Notes: generated by a model not told the origin, from the letters alone. A stretch of DNA of 64,000 bases from Piper betle (GCA_033002965.1 JAURVB010013838.1:1-64000); one strand, 5' to 3'; shown: positions 23,560 through 34,465, numbered from the stretch's first letter. Made by a program: numbers and translations.

Positions 23560-24802
23560 AGCGAGTTTAACTGGTTGTAATTTTTGATTTGTGAATGCAG
23601 GTATTTCTCAGTTCCGGGTCCTGCATAGAGGCTTCTTTCCACTTGTACTGGATTTTGTTCAATCCTGCGAATGACTTATTGGTTTTTGGTTTTCTCAGCT
23701 GGAAGGTTCTCCCATTGTGGTTGCTCAGAATGAAAAATTTTCTGGTACTTTCTTCTTCATCTTCCATTATTTAATTTTCATTTTGCAGCAAAGTAGGGAA
23801 TTCTTGATAGCTAATATTCGTAAGTAAAGCAACTTTAAGTAGATAATGAGTGAAATGATTTACATATTGAGTAATAATTGTTTGGTAGAGTAGGCAGATG
23901 ACTAATGTGAACGGAGAACATGTTATCACTTGTATACATAGGTGAAACATGGCCAATGTAACAAAATGATGGGAGAGAAGTAAAATTGTTGAGGGGTATT
24001 AGATCATTTTTTTGCAAGTATCTCACAACTATCTTAATTATCCTGCCACATTTGGGTATCATTGCAAAGGCCAGTTGATGAATTTATTTTTAATGTCCTC
24101 ATACCAGTGATGAATTGTAGCATAATTTGATTACAAATTTTCAAAATTAAATCTTATTTGATTACATAATTTCTGTTTCAGGAGACATTTGACATTGATT
24201 TATGGGAATGCAACTTCAATGGTCGATAAAATATCGTGTAATACTGAGCTGGCAAACACATCTATACAGCAGCTACAATTGGACACAGTCATAGAGGTAT
24301 TTAAGCTTTTTCTTTCTGTTTATTTGAATGGTGTAGTTCTGTTGATGGCAATGAGCTTAAGCTTCTATATAAATTTTGTGTTCTAGGTTGCAATTGATAT
24401 ACCATTTGCATTTCGACCTATACCAGTCCAAGCGATTGAGTCAACTGGGATGCAGGTTCTTGATCAGCTGTTAAAGATTATGTTTCCAAGGTTTTAGCAC
24501 AGGCGAGGACAGCTACTTCTATACATTTTCACAATTGAGCAGATTTACTCACAAGGAGATAGACTCTATCATATGATCCAGTGTTCTCTCAGTCGGAATT
24601 GCAATGATTATTTACCATTCGTTGTTGCACATTACCAGTTGGGTCAAAGCAACCTACTAGGACAAGTACAACCCCAAACAAAGAAATGTCCTAAAAAACA
24701 AAAATTTAAGGCGGAGTATCTTTACCACAGCTTGTTAAAGACTATCAAGCATGGGCTTCTGGTGACATCTCAAGGCAGCCTCTTGGAACCGGTGAAATTT
24801 AA
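23560..24802 (+). pseudogene. DUF1997 gene, copy 2, most complete but broken
   Basis: Four exons can be placed. 23,699-23,744 reads LEGSPIVVAQNEKFS, bounded by TTTCTCAG and GT. 24,214-24,296 reads ASMVDKISCNTELANTSIQ and QLDTVIE. 24,387-24,500 reads VAIDIPFAFRPIPVQAIEST and VLDQLLKIMFPRF. 24,731-24,802 reads LVKDYQAWASGDISRQPLGT, then GEI and stop. Two lesions show loss of function: the acceptor before the second exon is CAA instead of CAG (it is intact in copy 1), and one T is missing near 24,495, giving an early stop. 5' exons are not found. The gene is a neighbour of the BTR1-like gene, as (from memory) in Arabidopsis. Confidence 0.72.
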
Positions 24803-26885
24803 TCATCAGTTGATTAGCCACAAAAGAGGAAAGATTGAACTCATTCCTGAACTCCCTTTCATCCCTTCCTTTTTATCTTCTATGATCTGTTTCCAAAATC
24901 GTTCCATTGCATTGCACTCTGATTATTTTAGATTAGAGTATAGAAATAGTGGTTATTGTATCAGAAGATAAGCTGTTGTTGTGATTTATTTCCCATGTAC
25001 TTTTGCATTGGTGTACTTTTAGAATACTCTTGATTAATACATATTGGTGTTCTTCGTGTCCAAAGCAGGTTTTGATCATCTGTTTGATGGAACTGAGCTT
25101 TTGATTGCCCAAATTATGCTCGATCCTGTCAACGTAAACGTGTGGCTCTCCAAGTTATGCTCTGGATTTTTGTCAAGTCTCATGAGAACATCTAGGGATA
25201 GATTCAGATATTTGATATCCGTAAATCCGATCCATCCATAGCAGTTTCCGTTCGGATTTGGGTTCAAACTTTTCGGATATATAATATATCTGAAAATATT
25301 CAGATTGAACGTGGATATAAAATAATCCAATTTATGTCAAATCAGAATAAATGAAATTTTATAAAATTATATTTTCAAAATATTTAAATATGATATTTTT
25401 TATTATTTTTAATCTATTTTTGTAAAACCATAAGGGTTTTAAATTTAGTTAATAGTGTCGGCTAGGATTGGAATGCTCAACCCTAAGGCTCAGTGTTGGT
25501 GAGGGGCTGGCCATGGTGACGTCGGGGTTGAGAGTTTGGGGGAGATGTGTGGACTGAGTCTTGTAGATATAAGTGATGTTTGAAGTTAAAGGATTGGTGG
25601 GAGATTTTAGGGGGAGTTGGTATCACTTCTATCCGGTTAAATCCTTGCGTTGGGCATGTGTGTCTCACCCTACCATAGCAGTCACCACCTTTTCTTCTCC
25701 TCTCCCTTGCTTCTAATGCCACCCTTTCTTTGCTCCTCCCCCTTGCTTGGGTACCTCTCTTCCCTCTGCTAGTTATCCTTTCTCTTTAGACCCTTATGCA
25801 TGCATGTTTTTTTAATTTCTTTTTGATTGTGATGATCTATTTGATTTCTCTCACTTTATTCATACCATTCTTCTTGTTCAATGTGCATGTTTGTCCTGTC
25901 GGTGCATGATCTCTTATCCTCCACGTCGTTGCATGAATTTTTGAATGGGAAGCTATACCTTGTCATTGGTGTGTTGTATTGTAATTATTTTGCCTTGTTG
26001 GTGTGGGTTGTTGTGCGGGAAGGAAGGGATCCCTTCCCCGCTGTGCTACTGGCCAGGCATTGTGCACCTTGGCGCACCGCTCATGCGCCTATAGTTCTCA
26101 GCTGTTGGCGACATTGGCGCATGAACCTTACGCTTCCCCTTCTTATTGTCTTTATTTTGTTACTATTGAGAATTAATTACTGCACTTAGTTCTTATTAAT
26201 GGTAGTATTAACTCATGATCATCTATCCTACTACCTTGGTGCATGATTTTTTTAAGGATAGCCATACCTATTTTCTTTCTGGTTTCATTTTGGTTCTATT
26301 TTTTCTGCGAGTTGTTGTTTTGTGGATTAAATGAATGGATTTACTTAGCGTTTATTAGTAATATAATTAATGTCCTTGTTTGTATTAATTAATATTACTA
26401 TTATTATTGTTTTGTATTATGACAAGCATTATTACCATGATTTGTGTTAATATTCTATTGAATATTGGTTACTATTGCTAAGCTGATTACTTGTCATACT
26501 AAATCTTCATTGATATTATAATTTTATTTGTCAATATATGTTGGAATACAGTTATGGTTTATATATATTATATAAATTGTTATTATCAATTAATTAATGA
26601 ATTATATTTTAAATTATTTATATAATTGTTATGATTAATTTAGATTATAAAAGAAATGATCTTTGTTTATCTAAGTAGTGAATACGTACATATAACCTTG
26701 ATGATTAAATTAATAATCAATGTATGCCTACAAATCATCACAGTCGGATTAAATAAATTGGATTAATCCACGAGTAATATAATTACGATAGTGATTAAAT
26801 ATTGATAATTGATTTGTGTATTATGAGTTATTAATTAAATCGGGGTATTAGTGATTAATGAAATAAACATTTCACCTTTATAATA
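24803..26885. other. AT-rich intergenic DNA, no gene seen
   Basis: Nothing recognisable. The 102-codon plus-strand frame at 25,881-26,189 is hydrophobic and low-complexity, with no family resemblance. 26.2-26.9 kb is strongly AT-rich. 25.2-25.4 kb has 'ggatttgggttc' phrases common in decayed plant retroelements, but too little remains to classify. Confidence 0.5.
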
Positions 26886-26889
26886 TTAT

Positions 26890-27400
26890 TGAAGATGAAT
26901 TGGGTACCATTGCAAAGGCCAGTTGATGAATTTATTTTTCATGTCCTCATACCAGTGACGAATTGTAGCTTTCTTGTTTTTCAACATACGATTACTTCGC
27001 CTGCTTGTATTGCTTATAAAATTCCCATTTAGTGTTTTTCACCATTTAGTGCAATGATTAATTACCATTCGTATGTTGCACATTGCCAGTTGGGTCATTT
27101 CATTGTGATGAGAGATTAAGGTCAAAGCAACCTACAAGGACAAGTACAGCCCCAAACAAAGAAATGTCCTAAAAAACAAAAATTTAAGGCGGAGTATCTA
27201 GTTCAAGCAATAGTGAGTTTTATTCTCAAACTTGACATGCTTGTCACAGATTGTTTATAAGACTATCAAGCATGGGCTTCTGGTGACATCTCAAGGCAGC
27301 CTCTTGGAACATAGGTGAAACATGGCTGATGTAACAAAATGATGGGAGAGAGGAAAATTGTTGAGGGTTATTAGATCAGCTTGCTAGATGGTACAACAAG
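26890..27400 (+). pseudogene. DUF1997 copy 3, 3' remnant
   Basis: 26.89-27.04 kb matches 21.71-21.86 kb. 27.05-27.31 kb matches 24.60-24.79 kb and ends in the last DUF1997 exon (DYQAWASGDISRQPLGT at about 27,260-27,311), followed by a stop replacing the final residues. 27.31-27.38 kb matches 23.94-24.01 kb. The order of the pieces is scrambled compared with copy 2, so this is a rearranged relic. Confidence 0.65.
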
Positions 27401-27477
27401 AGGGCTGGCATACCTCCACAACCAGCTCCCAAACTCAGACCTCCCCACGGCAACCTCAAGTCCTCCAAAATGTTTAT

Positions 27478-28190
27478 CTTGACTCATAGCCTATCGTAAG
27501 TGGATGATTCATTAGAAGCATCAGCAAAGTAAAAACATTCACAATTTCCGATGGTAAAGAAGCGCAAGAACAGAGACATCAAGAACAAAATTCATATTTT
27601 CACAACAGTCAGTAGACAATTACAAGAAGCAGCAATGCAGGTAGAGTGAATAGAAGCCTCACAAATCATACTGAGAAATACCTTCGCTCACAAATCAAAA
27701 ATTACAACCAGTTAAACTCGATCATACTGTTTTAAATGCAAATGATGGAATCAGAGAATGGAGAAAATAATCTTTGCTCCTGTTAAAATTCAAAAGAAGA
27801 TGCAATGTCAAAATGCAAATGGAGAGAATGCATATAATAACTCACTCGGTAAGAGACTGGATTTTGGGAAAAGATTAAGATTGTATCATCATGGCTCTTC
27901 TTGAAATAGGGGGAGAAATAGGACTTGAATTCATCGTCTTGCCACTGAATTGCTTCCCACCATTTCTCAGTTCCTTGAATCTTACCCTCCAATGGCTTGT
28001 TTTTGTTCATCAGACCTCGCGGCAGCTTCTTTAAGCATACACTATCGCGTAAAGTGAACTTCAAGAGGGAAGGAAAGGAGATGCCGTCACTACAAATGCT
28101 TCTTATCTTCAAATAATCGAGTTCTAATGATTTGAGTTGTTGAAAGCAAAAAGGGGGTGCATTGGATAGCAAGCTTCCATTGTCTCCTTC
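27478..28190. repeat. Right arm of 0.7-kb inverted duplication
   Basis: Reverse complement of 22,690-23,398. It includes the 3' end of the subfamily B NLR pseudogene and its downstream flank. Confidence 0.8.
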
Positions 28191-29650
28191 CAAATTAGGA
28201 CAGTAGCAAATCCAAAGTTGCTGGAGACGTTGTAGATGATGTAGCCCGATCACGTGATTCATGTTAATATGTGTAATTGTATTAATGATATGTAGCTCAT
28301 TGTCACCCTCGGAATATTAAAAAATCTCGAAATATTAACAGAGGTGGCTGTTAGTTGTTCCATTGAGGTTGAAGGGTCTCAAAGCTTCTCTATAAATTGA
28401 GCTTTATTTGCCTCATTCTTAGAAGGCAAGACAAGTAGAAGACAAGACAAGTAGAAGGCAAGACAAGCAGAAGAAAAGACAAGAAAAAGAGAGATAGAGA
28501 GAAATATAGTGATAAAACAAGAGGGAAAAATATTCACGAGTTTATCTTATACGGAGTATTGAGAAAGAGTGAAATCCTGTAATCTTAATAGTATAGGGTG
28601 TGTGAGTAATCTTCTTATACATCTCTTTATATATTTGATGACTGTAATCTTTGGTTGAAATAGTGAATTGTTCGTTGTTACCCGTAGTTTTGACTCTCGA
28701 TTGAAGGAGGGTTTTCCACGTTAAATCTCTGCCCTTTTGTGGTTTTCTTTTCTCTTATTTCTTAGGTTTTATTTTTCCATTACTTTTTTTGTTCGCTGTG
28801 GTTGATCTCCAATTTTGGGGATTTTTCTCAATAATTCAGAGAATTGAAAGAATAAATGCTCAAGTAGCCAAGAGTTTGGAGGTGTTTCTCGTCAAATTGG
28901 ATTGTTTCTTTTCTATTGTAGCTGCTTATACGAAGTTCGTAAGATGAAATAGACATGACCTTGTAGAATGAGGCATCATGAATTTGTCAATAGGCCACTT
29001 GTCCATCCTCAAATTTCTCAATGATGACAATTGCTCCAGTCCTGTTACTATCTCAACGTCCCCAATCACTTCTTCATCAATGGAGGTGCTTTCAACAACT
29101 CTCTTGAACCTTGAAATTATCATGCCTAGCTCCTCTAACTTGCTCCATGACCCAACAACTTCCTTGACAATACACTCGCAATCACAGCTCGATTCAAATA
29201 ATTGTCAATGAGAAGTATCTCAAGATTTCTTAAATTTTCAGTTGTTATGCCCGAGTTGAATATGTACAGTTTTGTGAGCTCAACAAGCTGTCCTACAGTT
29301 ACTGGAAGCCAAGTTAGAATCTTGTTATCCACCAACTTTAACACCAACAAATGTGTCAAAGTTCCAATCTCCACGGTCAGTGTCGTGAGATTTGATCTCT
29401 TAGTTTCAAGATATCTCAATCCTAACAACATTCCAAGTGCAGACAGCTGCTTTTCAAGGTACTTGACACGGTCCATGCTAAAGAGCTTCATCTTATATAT
29501 AATCATTGTAAGAAAGAGTTTGATATCTTATACCTGGATGAATATTCTCCCATAGTAAACATGGTGGACAGATTAGAAGGAACTACTAACTCAGGTAATT
29601 CACTGCTGGCCAATACATATATCCTTTTAGCTAGCATCCCCCATTTCTGT
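27885..29650 (-). pseudogene. NLR subfamily B, LRR part, split by a solo LTR
   Basis: Read on the minus strand, it starts abruptly at about 29,650 just after where the MHD region would be (KRIYVLASSELPELV corresponds to MARWIYVESHN of NLR-3). It continues through LRRs (LGMLLGLRYLE, LVDNKILTWLPVTVGQL, LRNLEILLIDNYLN, LRNLRMDKWPIDKFM), and after the LTR through HVIGLHHLQRLQQL, SICSDGISFPSLLKFTL, LKKLPRGLMNKN and GTEKWWEAIQWQDDEFKSY. It has several frameshifts besides the LTR; a 1-bp deletion near 27,910 extends the tail past the normal stop. No NB-ARC is present. Confidence 0.85.
28262..28833 (+). mobile_element. Solo LTR, copia-like, with 5-bp target duplication
   Basis: A 572-bp block beginning TGTTAATATG and flanked by direct repeats ATTCA (28,257-28,261 and 28,834-28,838). 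It has an LTR layout on the plus strand: TATA-like 'tctataaat' near 28,388, purine-rich tandem repeats at 28,423-28,490, and T-rich polyadenylation-type DNA near 28.6-28.8 kb. The right end is TA rather than CA, one transition from the norm. Removing the block and one ATTCA copy restores a continuous LRR reading on the minus strand (SFNSLN joined to HVIGLHH), which fixes both boundaries. No internal retroelement region remains, hence solo. Confidence 0.85.
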
Positions 29651-29659
29651 TGTTTGTTC

Positions 29660-30835
29660 AATATTCAATTTCAACCCCTTGCAATTGATAAACATATGTT
29701 GTATTTTGGCTAGATATATATTAAATTGCCTTAACGTCCGTTCGCACACTAGACGTTTTTTTCGTTTTTTATTAAAATAATTTGAAGACTAATCCATATC
29801 TAATCTTAACAGATTGCATATTAGGCATTCTTTTACCAAAAAAAATTAATTAATGGAATATTAAACCTATGCAACTTGAGTTCATTAGTTTAGCGATCAT
29901 GCTTCATGTTTAACTAACCTACCGCAGCACCGGTTGGGTGGCAGGAATGATCAAATGTGTTTATTTTATAATTTTGATTAGGTCTGAGTATTTGCTGCAA
30001 AGAAGCTTCCTCAACTACCAAGTTTACTTCAAACAAAGATGTGTTTTTTCACCTTAATCATACTGTTGTTGATTATACTTTCTATTTTACTCACCAACTA
30101 CGTGGCTGGTTGGCTGGAAGGAACGATTCAAATGAGTGTCATTTTATAATTTTGTTAAGGTGACTGAAGTCTACTATTTGCTGAAAAAAGCTCCTCAACT
30201 ACCAAGTTTACTTCAAACATAGTTGTGTTTTTTTTTCAGAAGAGTGACTACAGCAGGCAAAGCTTAATAATTCACAGATCAAATCTTCGCTGTACAAAAG
30301 AATACCCTTATTTTTCAGAACAAACACAAGGTACTGGAAACAACACTTTGAATTAGTAGGTTTTTTGTTCTAGAAGAATATTTTATCTCTAGCTAGGCCT
30401 TATTATTACCTGACATGCTAATGAACTCTCCAAAACAACTGGTTATCTGAATAATCATTCAATATTAGTGAACATATCTATATGTTTGTTAGCTTGCGCT
30501 TCTAGCTTCACACTCACAAGGTTTTACAAAAACAAAGCACAAAAATTGTTATAAAGCCAACATATATCACACAAACCACTGAAAAATATTTTGTAAAAAG
30601 AGATGATGAGAGGCATCAGAAACACCAAATGTAATATAGTCTTGCTGTAAAATGAAACCTACCATTGCAAAAATATAAGCTCACAAATATTAGATATTCA
30701 TTGCAAAACAGAAGGGAGAAGCGCATCACCAAACTCATGGATTTGGCCGTCAATTAATCACCAAACCAATTGGTGTGCAGTTAAAGGATTAACTGCAACA
30801 ATAATAACCAACTTTCTTCCTTCCTCCCTATACTT
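29660..30835. repeat. Duplicated NLR flank, no gene
   Basis: 29.66-30.05 kb matches 0.64-1.0 kb, 30.10-30.25 kb matches 6.40-6.57 kb, 30.28-30.46 kb matches 1.13-1.30 kb, and 30.47-30.76 kb matches 16.06-16.38 kb. This is the 3' flank of NLR-3, assembled from the same repeat units as the flanks of the other copies. Confidence 0.7.
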
Positions 30836-30840
30836 CCAAC

Positions 30841-33594
30841 TCATGGACAGGGTTCCTTCTTTATCTCCACAAATAGGGGACGGAGATAGGCCTCGAAGGC
30901 GACATCTTCCCACCCCAACCTCTCCCACCACTCCTCTGTTCCCGCAATTTTACCACTGATCATCGGTGTCGACTTGTTTTCACTCATCAGGCCTCGTGGC
31001 AGCTTCTTCAACATGGGACAATCATACAGTCTAAACTCGGAGAGGGAAGGGAAGGAGACGTTGTCATTGCATATGTGCTTCATCCGCCGCAATGATTTGA
31101 GACATAAACGTTGGAGATTGGGAAAGGAAGCAGAGTGCGTTTGGACGTCAGACAGCAAGCCATGCCCATCATCATCAGTTGTAGTAATCAGTCCCTCTTC
31201 AAAATCCGGAAGACCAGCAATCTTGAGTTCCCTGAGCCAATCACAATTGCGTATTTTCAAAATACAAAGGCTCTGGAGGGCCCTCTTCTCAAAATGCACC
31301 TTTTCCAATCGATGACAGTATCCGATTTCAAGCACTTCGATTTGAGGAAGGAAATCAATTGCCGCAGGAATCACGAGTTTGTCAAGGGAACATCTTGTAA
31401 TGCGCAGCTCACGTAGTTGGCACATGGCCCCGATTGCAAATTTCACCTCATCTCCATCGGCAATCGGCCACCCATCCATTGTGAGAACCTTCAAAGACGT
31501 CAATCTCTTTAGACCTTCTATCAAGAACGTGCTGTTCTTTGGTCTCCCACCAATTTGTATGTGTAATTCTTCCAGTTTTTTCAAAGTATAGACTTGTTCT
31601 ATAATTTGAAAATTGAAGCAAGTCAGATGTAGCCTTCTCAACTCAGTACATTCGCTAAAAATGTTCCCTTTGTAGACTATCTCGTTTGCGGAAATATCAA
31701 CCATCTCCAGTTTTTTCAATTTTCCTACTTCTGAAGGTATATTCACAGGAAGACCACGTTTGCTTATTTGGAGCTTTCTAAGCTCACAAAGGCCTCCTAT
31801 GGTTGGTGGGAGCATGGATAGCTTACCATTGTCAATCAAGATCAACGCCAATAACTTGGTCAAATTTCCAATATCTGGGGGCAACGCTTCCATATTTGAG
31901 TGTCTTATTTCAAGATGTCTCAACCCTACAAATTGTCCGAACATGGGAATTGGTAAATATCCAAACCAAGCAATTTTCATGATAAGGACCTTTACTTTAC
32001 ATTTGGGATTCTTAATCCCAACCATGTCTAATCGCCTGAACGTTGCAAGATGTATATGCAATGAGGACAAGTTTGGACAATCCAATTCCTGGGGTAAATC
32101 ATCATTGTGGCTCTCAACATAAATCCATCGTGCCATATTCCACTTTTTGGCTATTTCTTCTCCACTTAACTTCAAATTAGCAGTGTGCACAAAATAATTT
32201 GACTCTGAGCCAATCCATAATCCCATGTCTCGTATGACATCGTGCATTTTTACACTCACCACTTTAGGTACAATTTTATCTTTATGGAACTCAAGCAAGG
32301 ATTTAGCCACTAAAGTATCAATGATGCCATGCCCTCTATTGCACATTTCTTCATAAGTACCATAGCCTACATCCAACAATCCTTCTCCAATCCAGGATCC
32401 AACCAATGTGTCTTTATCAATTTCTTCATCCTCGGGGTACATGCAACAAAATAGGAAGCATTCCTTTTCAACTTGGTCTTCAAGATTGTCATAGCTGAAC
32501 TTCAAGCGCTCAAATAAATTTTTTTCTGTCCCTGAAATCAGTGATAGGCAATTTCTAAGGCTCTTTAATGCATCTTTCCATGCTCCCAAGCTAGTTTTAC
32601 TCACCATAGCCTTGCCAATAACAGTGAGTGCCAGTGGCAACCCTGCACATTCTTTGGCCACTTCTTTGGCCAAGCCTAAAATCTGGTTGTGAGAGTTAAG
32701 AGGTTTATCCCCAACACTTTGCTTAAATAAGGCCCATGACTCTTCAGGACCTAAGCATTCAATCTTCATCTTTTGATCAGGATCCATTTGCAAACATAAA
32801 TCTTCCGATCGAGTAGTGAAAATTATCTTGAACTTGGACGTATCTAGTTCAAAGCCACCAGCAACTCCAAGCTCTTCAAGATCTAAAGATTCCCAAATAT
32901 CATCAAGGAGCAAGGCCACTTTGTCATTGCTATTGAAGAGCTCCTTGTTTATTTTCATTCCACGTGATTGGGGGTCTTGCTCTTCAAACCAACTCATATT
33001 CAATTCCTCCATTATAGATTTTTGTATAGTCCCCACATTGACAGTTCTTGAAACAACTATCCATATAACTTTGAAGTTAAAAGGTTCCAAGAACCCATAG
33101 CGCACCTTCTTCATGAGCGTGGTTTTCCCCACGCCCCCCATGCCATAGATCCCAACCATTCCAACTTCACTTTTAGTAAGACAATCACGTACCTCGTTAA
33201 AAGCCTTTTCTTGCCCAATTGGGATTCTAGAAGAAATCCGACTTTGCTCTCTCTTCTTCGATGGCTTGTGCTCAAGTGCAGTTGGATTAGAAGTGGCCAT
33301 GGTATGTCCAAGAGTGGAGGCAGATGGTCCAGATCCAGAATGGCCCACTTGCATCTGAGTAAAATCCGAGGCCAGACTAGATACCATCACATCATTCACA
33401 TCTAGTTTTGGAGCAGAGGAAGATGGACTGGACACTACTTGCATCTGCACAACAGCAGTTGAAGTATTTGGCAGCGTAGGTTGATGATGCCGATACGGTC
33501 TGTTCAGTATATTTTCCATCAGGCCCGAACTATACTCGTGAGCATTTGATGTTTCGGTTTTATCTTTTTTATCTTTCTTGAATAATCCCTTCAT
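30841..33594 (-). CDS. NLR-3: intact NB-ARC/LRR disease-resistance protein
   Basis: Single open frame of 917 codons from the Met at 33,594; the frame stays open 19 codons further up to 33,651 but without an ATG. Counting from 33,651, a Lys-rich start is followed by a Ser/Thr/Pro-rich linker to about residue 140. NB-ARC follows with P-loop GMGGVGKTT (170-178), kinase-2 LLLDDIW (247-253), RNBS-B FTTR (278-281), GLPLA (337-341), RNBS-D FLFCCMYPEDEE (about 399-410) and MHD (469-471). LRRs fill the rest, ending in the CNL-type WWERLGWED signature. No coiled-coil, TIR or RPW8 domain is visible, which is unusual for this clade (the NB-ARC is RPS2/RPS5-like). An in-frame 12-codon gap in the LRR (near 31,235) distinguishes it from NLR-1 and NLR-2. 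Family role: ATP-dependent intracellular immune receptor. It is the only open copy in the cluster. A short 5' exon upstream cannot be excluded. Confidence 0.9.
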   Translation of the reverse strand: MKGLFKKDKKDKTETSNAHEYSSGLMENILNRPYRHHQPTLPNTSTAVVQMQVVSSPSSSAPKLDVNDVMVSSLASDFTQMQVGHSGSGPSASTLGHTMATSNPTALEHKPSKKREQSRISSRIPIGQEKAFNEVRDCLTKSEVGMVGIYGMGGVGKTTLMKKVRYGFLEPFNFKVIWIVVSRTVNVGTIQKSIMEELNMSWFEEQDPQSRGMKINKELFNSNDKVALLLDDIWESLDLEELGVAGGFELDTSKFKIIFTTRSEDLCLQMDPDQKMKIECLGPEESWALFKQSVGDKPLNSHNQILGLAKEVAKECAGLPLALTVIGKAMVSKTSLGAWKDALKSLRNCLSLISGTEKNLFERLKFSYDNLEDQVEKECFLFCCMYPEDEEIDKDTLVGSWIGEGLLDVGYGTYEEMCNRGHGIIDTLVAKSLLEFHKDKIVPKVVSVKMHDVIRDMGLWIGSESNYFVHTANLKLSGEEIAKKWNMARWIYVESHNDDLPQELDCPNLSSLHIHLATFRRLDMVGIKNPKCKVKVLIMKIAWFGYLPIPMFGQFVGLRHLEIRHSNMEALPPDIGNLTKLLALILIDNGKLSMLPPTIGGLCELRKLQISKRGLPVNIPSEVGKLKKLEMVDISANEIVYKGNIFSECTELRRLHLTCFNFQIIEQVYTLKKLEELHIQIGGRPKNSTFLIEGLKRLTSLKVLTMDGWPIADGDEVKFAIGAMCQLRELRITRCSLDKLVIPAAIDFLPQIEVLEIGYCHRLEKVHFEKRALQSLCILKIRNCDWLRELKIAGLPDFEEGLITTTDDDGHGLLSDVQTHSASFPNLQRLCLKSLRRMKHICNDNVSFPSLSEFRLYDCPMLKKLPRGLMSENKSTPMISGKIAGTEEWWERLGWEDVAFEAYLRPLFVEIKKEPCP

Positions 33595-34325
33595 CCTGCT
33601 TTCAGTTGGAGAAAGGAGAGTGGCATGTGAGGCAAGAAGCAAGGCAAGCAAGATGCAGATGAAGCAGAAACAAGGTAAGCAGCATGAACTTGAATTACTT
33701 GAAAAACAGACAATTCACCCATGTCTTAATTTATATGATGACATGAAATGGGCACACCATGATTTCTTCACTAAACCAAAAATACTTCTCATGTTCAACT
33801 CATAGAGATCATAGCACAGACCCCTCTCAAAGAGTAGTCATCTTCTAATTCAGAATATGTGATAGCTTACTCAGAGATATGGCACCCCTTGGAATAACCA
33901 ATTTATTTAAGATTAAAACACCAACTAATTATCAGGAAAAAAAGAATGAAACACCATCTAAATGATTGTTGAGACAACCAAATGACGAATATTAGAAGTA
34001 AAAATTGTTGGGCTTTAATCCCCTAAATTCCTTAACTTTAGATGTGTTGGGACAAGATTAAATAATAGCAAGCTCATGAATGAAAATTCAAACTATGATA
34101 AATCACTAATGTTTAGTATACTCAACATTTGAGAATCACTAACAAATCATGTGATCAAGAAAGAAACAGGGGGAAAATTAACAGAACCTGATTCGACAAA
34201 ACAATGCAAGGCGGAGATGAGAAGGCAGCTGAGTACTACTAGCTCTAGCGGTATAGCAGCTAATCAAGATGTTGGATCTGCACCAGAATTGGATGAATTG
34301 TGCTTTGTGGATTTATTAATCAAGA
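33595..34325. repeat. NLR-3 leader and upstream duplicated module
   Basis: 33,595-33,690 encodes the hydrophobic leader on the minus strand. The ATG used by NLR-1 is present (about 33,743) but a TGA at its tenth codon blocks it. 33.74-34.01 kb matches 5.57-5.84 kb. 34.06-34.32 kb matches 19.63-19.88 kb, including the conserved module. No separate gene is supported. Confidence 0.6.
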
Positions 34326-34465
34326 TTGAGAGTTATTGTTCCAAACAGCTCTTGTGGTGCCATAACTGGAAAAGGAGGATCTACCATTAAGTATGGTTCT
34401 TGTTCTATCTCTTTAAGAAGAGGGGAAGGGGGGAGGGTGAACAGTACTCATAATCATAACGCATG
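34325..34465 (+). pseudogene. Copied fragment of the KH gene (exon 3 and intron 3)
   Basis: About 140 bp is nearly identical to 37,948-38,090: the KH2 core ([20 protein letters not shown]) followed by the start of intron 3 (GTATGGTTC) and its G-rich stretch. Ile of the GAIIGKGG motif is Thr here. It is fused directly to the NLR upstream module at about 34,322. The presence of intron sequence shows a DNA-level copy, not retroposition. Confidence 0.9.

Noticed and set aside
25881..26189. 102-codon hydrophobic plus-strand frame
   Set aside because: No family resemblance, no splice or promoter context, AT-rich surroundings with repeats.
33595..33651. Extending NLR-3 to a TTG at 33,651
   Set aside because: No ATG is in that frame and plants rarely start at TTG; the Met at 33,594 is shared by NLR-1, NLR-2 and NLR-3.
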